From contig JARLIQ010000108.1 of assembly GCA_031291645.1 (NCBI GenBank), positions 1 to 43,853 on the forward strand: a stretch of DNA of 43,853 nucleotides. The letters run 5' to 3'. Positions 42,777-43,853 of this stretch are shown in pieces; position 1 is the first letter of the stretch, and every line of letters starts with the position of its first letter. The DNA is from Caulobacteraceae bacterium. GTDB lineage: Bacteria; Pseudomonadota; Alphaproteobacteria; Caulobacterales; Caulobacteraceae. Position numbers and translations under genes: made by a program. The notes under the pieces were generated by a model, which was not told where the DNA came from, did not search any database, and was given only the letters and a program-made list of their open reading frames with translations.

Positions 42777-43526
42777 ATGAGCGACTTCAACCGCGGCTAT
42801 CCCCGCACCGCCAGCGTCGGCTCGGCCGACATGGCGGTCGACACGGGACTGCGCGCGTTCATGCTCGGCGTCTACAACAAGGTGGCGCTGGGTCTCGTCC
42901 TTTCGGCCGCCATGGCCTTCGTGACCAGCCAGGTGGCGCCCGTGCGCGACCTGATGTTCCGCGTCACCGAAGACGGCCGCCTGGTGGGCCTCACCCTGAT
43001 TGGCCTCGTCGTGGCGATCTCGCCGATTGCTGTGCTGCTGATCGGACGCATGGCGTTCCGCCAGAGCCCCCGCTCGACGGGCGTCGTCTATTGGGCGGTG
43101 GTGGCGCTGTTCGGCGCCTCGCTCGGCGACATCGCCCTGCTCTATCAAGTGGGCTCGATCTTCGCGACCTTCCTGGTCACCGCGACCGCCTTCGGCGGGC
43201 TGAGCCTGGTGGGCTACACCACCAAGCGCGACCTGACCGGGTTCGGCAGCTTTCTGATCGTCGGTCTGATCGGCTTGGTCGTGGCCTCTGTGGTCAACAT
43301 GTTCCTGCATTCCGGCGCGCTGGCCTTCGCGGTCAACGTGATCGGGGTGCTGATCTTCGCGGGCCTGATCGCCTTCGACACCCAACGGCTGAAGACCACC
43401 TACTACCAGCTGGGTGGGGACCAGGCGGCGATGGGCGTGGCGACCAACTACGGCGCGCTGAGCCTCTACCTCGACTTCCTGAACCTGTTCCTGTTCCTGC
43501 TGCGCATCTTCGGCGGCCGCCGCTAA
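42777..43526 (+). CDS. Bax inhibitor-1/YccA family membrane protein
   Basis: The 249-residue product has seven membrane segments and the family features LRAFMLGVYNKVALGLVLSA at the start, FGGLSLVGYTTKRDLTGFG in the middle, and AFDTQRLKTTYYQ near the end, whose acidic residues are conserved. Bacterial members form pH-sensitive calcium leak channels, and E. coli YccA interacts with FtsH. It stands alone, with 109 bases before it and a strong terminator after. Upstream a CGCTCC-ATG-GGAGCG palindrome (near 42743) may be an operator or hairpin. Confidence 0.94.
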   Translation: MSDFNRGYPRTASVGSADMAVDTGLRAFMLGVYNKVALGLVLSAAMAFVTSQVAPVRDLMFRVTEDGRLVGLTLIGLVVAISPIAVLLIGRMAFRQSPRSTGVVYWAVVALFGASLGDIALLYQVGSIFATFLVTATAFGGLSLVGYTTKRDLTGFGSFLIVGLIGLVVASVVNMFLHSGALAFAVNVIGVLIFAGLIAFDTQRLKTTYYQLGGDQAAMGVATNYGALSLYLDFLNLFLFLLRIFGGRR

Positions 43527-43571
43527 GGCGATCAAAGCCGCCGGGGCGAGCAGCCAGACACGAGCGACGAG

Positions 43572-43598
43572 CCCCGGCGGACGACCGCCGGGGTTTTT
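43572..43598 (+). terminator. Intrinsic terminator after the Bax inhibitor-1 family gene
   Basis: CCCCGGCGG (43572-43580), loop ACGA, CCGCCGGGG (43585-43593), then TTTTT (43594-43598). A perfect 9-bp stem with T run, 46 bases past the stop. Confidence 0.95.
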
Positions 43599-43604
43599 CG
43601 TGTC

Positions 43605-43656
43605 TAGAGCACGTTAGGCGAAAGTGTAAGCGGTTTCGCCGCCCGAATGTGCTCTA
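43605..43656. repeat. Palindromic intergenic repeat A
   Basis: TAGAGCAC at the left end returns as GTGCTCTA at the right, and the interior (GGCGAAA ... TTTCGCC) also pairs, giving an imperfect hairpin of about 52 bases. Similar TAGAGC-bounded hairpins are common repeats in alphaproteobacteria. Confidence 0.65.
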
Positions 43657-43667
43657 AATGTTTGATT

Positions 43668-43719
43668 TAGAGCCCTTTTTAACGGGTCAGATGATTCCAT
43701 CTGACCCTAAAGGGCTCTA
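43668..43719. repeat. Palindromic intergenic repeat B, next to the IS element
   Basis: TAGAGCCC and GGGCTCTA bound an imperfect palindrome whose centre pairs GGTCAGATG with CATCTGACC. It lies 11 bases after repeat A and 19 bases before the transposase stop, so it may include the end of the insertion sequence. Confidence 0.6.
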
Positions 43720-43738
43720 GCTCGTAGTGCCGATTTAG

Positions 43739-43853
43739 CTATTTGAGCCAGAGCATGATGGATGCGAGGACGACGAAGCCCATGAAGGTTTCGGCGAGCT
43801 TGTCGTATCGGGTTGCGATGCGTCGGCAGTGCTTGATGCGCTTGAAGAAGTTC
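43739..43853 (-). mobile_element. IS5-family transposase, C-terminal end (cut by window edge)
   Basis: The minus strand reads in from the window edge as NFFKRIKHCRRIATRYDKLA, then ETFMGFVVLASIMLWLK and a stop at 43741-43739. RRIATRYDKLA followed by a FVxLASI-LWL tail is the standard C-terminus of IS5-family (IS427-type) DDE transposases, including the final YDK region. Only 37 codons are in view, so I cannot tell whether the element is intact. No target-site duplication can be checked here. Confidence 0.88.

Overview
The window is about 44 kb of very GC-rich alphaproteobacterial chromosome, almost certainly from the family Caulobacteraceae (Caulobacter or Phenylobacterium; the genus cannot be fixed from this sequence alone). 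The strongest sign is the left end. hemE on the minus strand and the DUF299/'RP001' kinase-phosphatase gene on the plus strand flank a gene-free stretch at 1166-1658 that carries three perfect TTAA-N7-TTAA CtrA boxes. This is the gene context and signature of Cori, the Caulobacter chromosome origin. The rest of the window is therefore origin-proximal DNA of one replication arm.

Layout. 1-1165: haem genes hemE-hemH. 1166-1658: candidate origin. 1659-5315: a tightly overlapped operon of DUF299 protein, maf, aroE, coaE and dnaQ. 5328-8327: secB, divergent from a Tim44-like protein, mltA and an Smr protein. 8328-8507: a palindromic repeat. 8508-12292: rsmB, a DUF1674 protein, a secreted Gly/His-rich protein, pyrF and marC. 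12324-17131: argG, kup, an Rrf2 regulator and a short-chain dehydrogenase. 17159-24932, minus strand: rpe, a heparinase-like protein, a TonB-dependent receptor, a second dehydrogenase, a VOC protein and purH, with a ZTP-type riboswitch just upstream of purH. 25040-29138, minus strand: a nucleoside kinase followed by hisB-hisH-hisA-hisF-hisE. 29230-31545: nth, a DUF2244 protein, a PaiB-like protein and a thioesterase.

31665-35687 is a compact general stress response locus. It holds the sensor kinase phyK, the sigma factor sigT (ecfG), the anti-sigma factor nepR, and the response regulator phyR facing the other way. Four matches to the EcfG promoter (GGAAC-N16/17-CGTT) lie here: one before nepR-sigT, one before phyR, one before a 46-residue entericidin-like lipoprotein gene too short for routine gene calling, and one right after phyR. 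The last starts a non-coding transcript of about 114 nt that ends in a strong intrinsic terminator and shows a C-rich loop inside an 11-bp stem. It looks like the sRNA GsrN. The sigma factor would thus drive its own regulators, an sRNA and an envelope lipoprotein from one 4-kb block.

35747-43526: a CHAP-domain secreted protein, an acyltransferase, a small cysteine-containing secreted protein, thpR, an arylesterase, a YbbA/YbbP-type ABC transporter and a Bax inhibitor-1 family membrane protein. The window ends in two palindromic repeats and the C-terminus of an IS5-family transposase, so a mobile element crosses the right edge.

No rRNA, tRNA or CRISPR array was seen. All genes look intact except hemH and the transposase, which are cut by the window edges.
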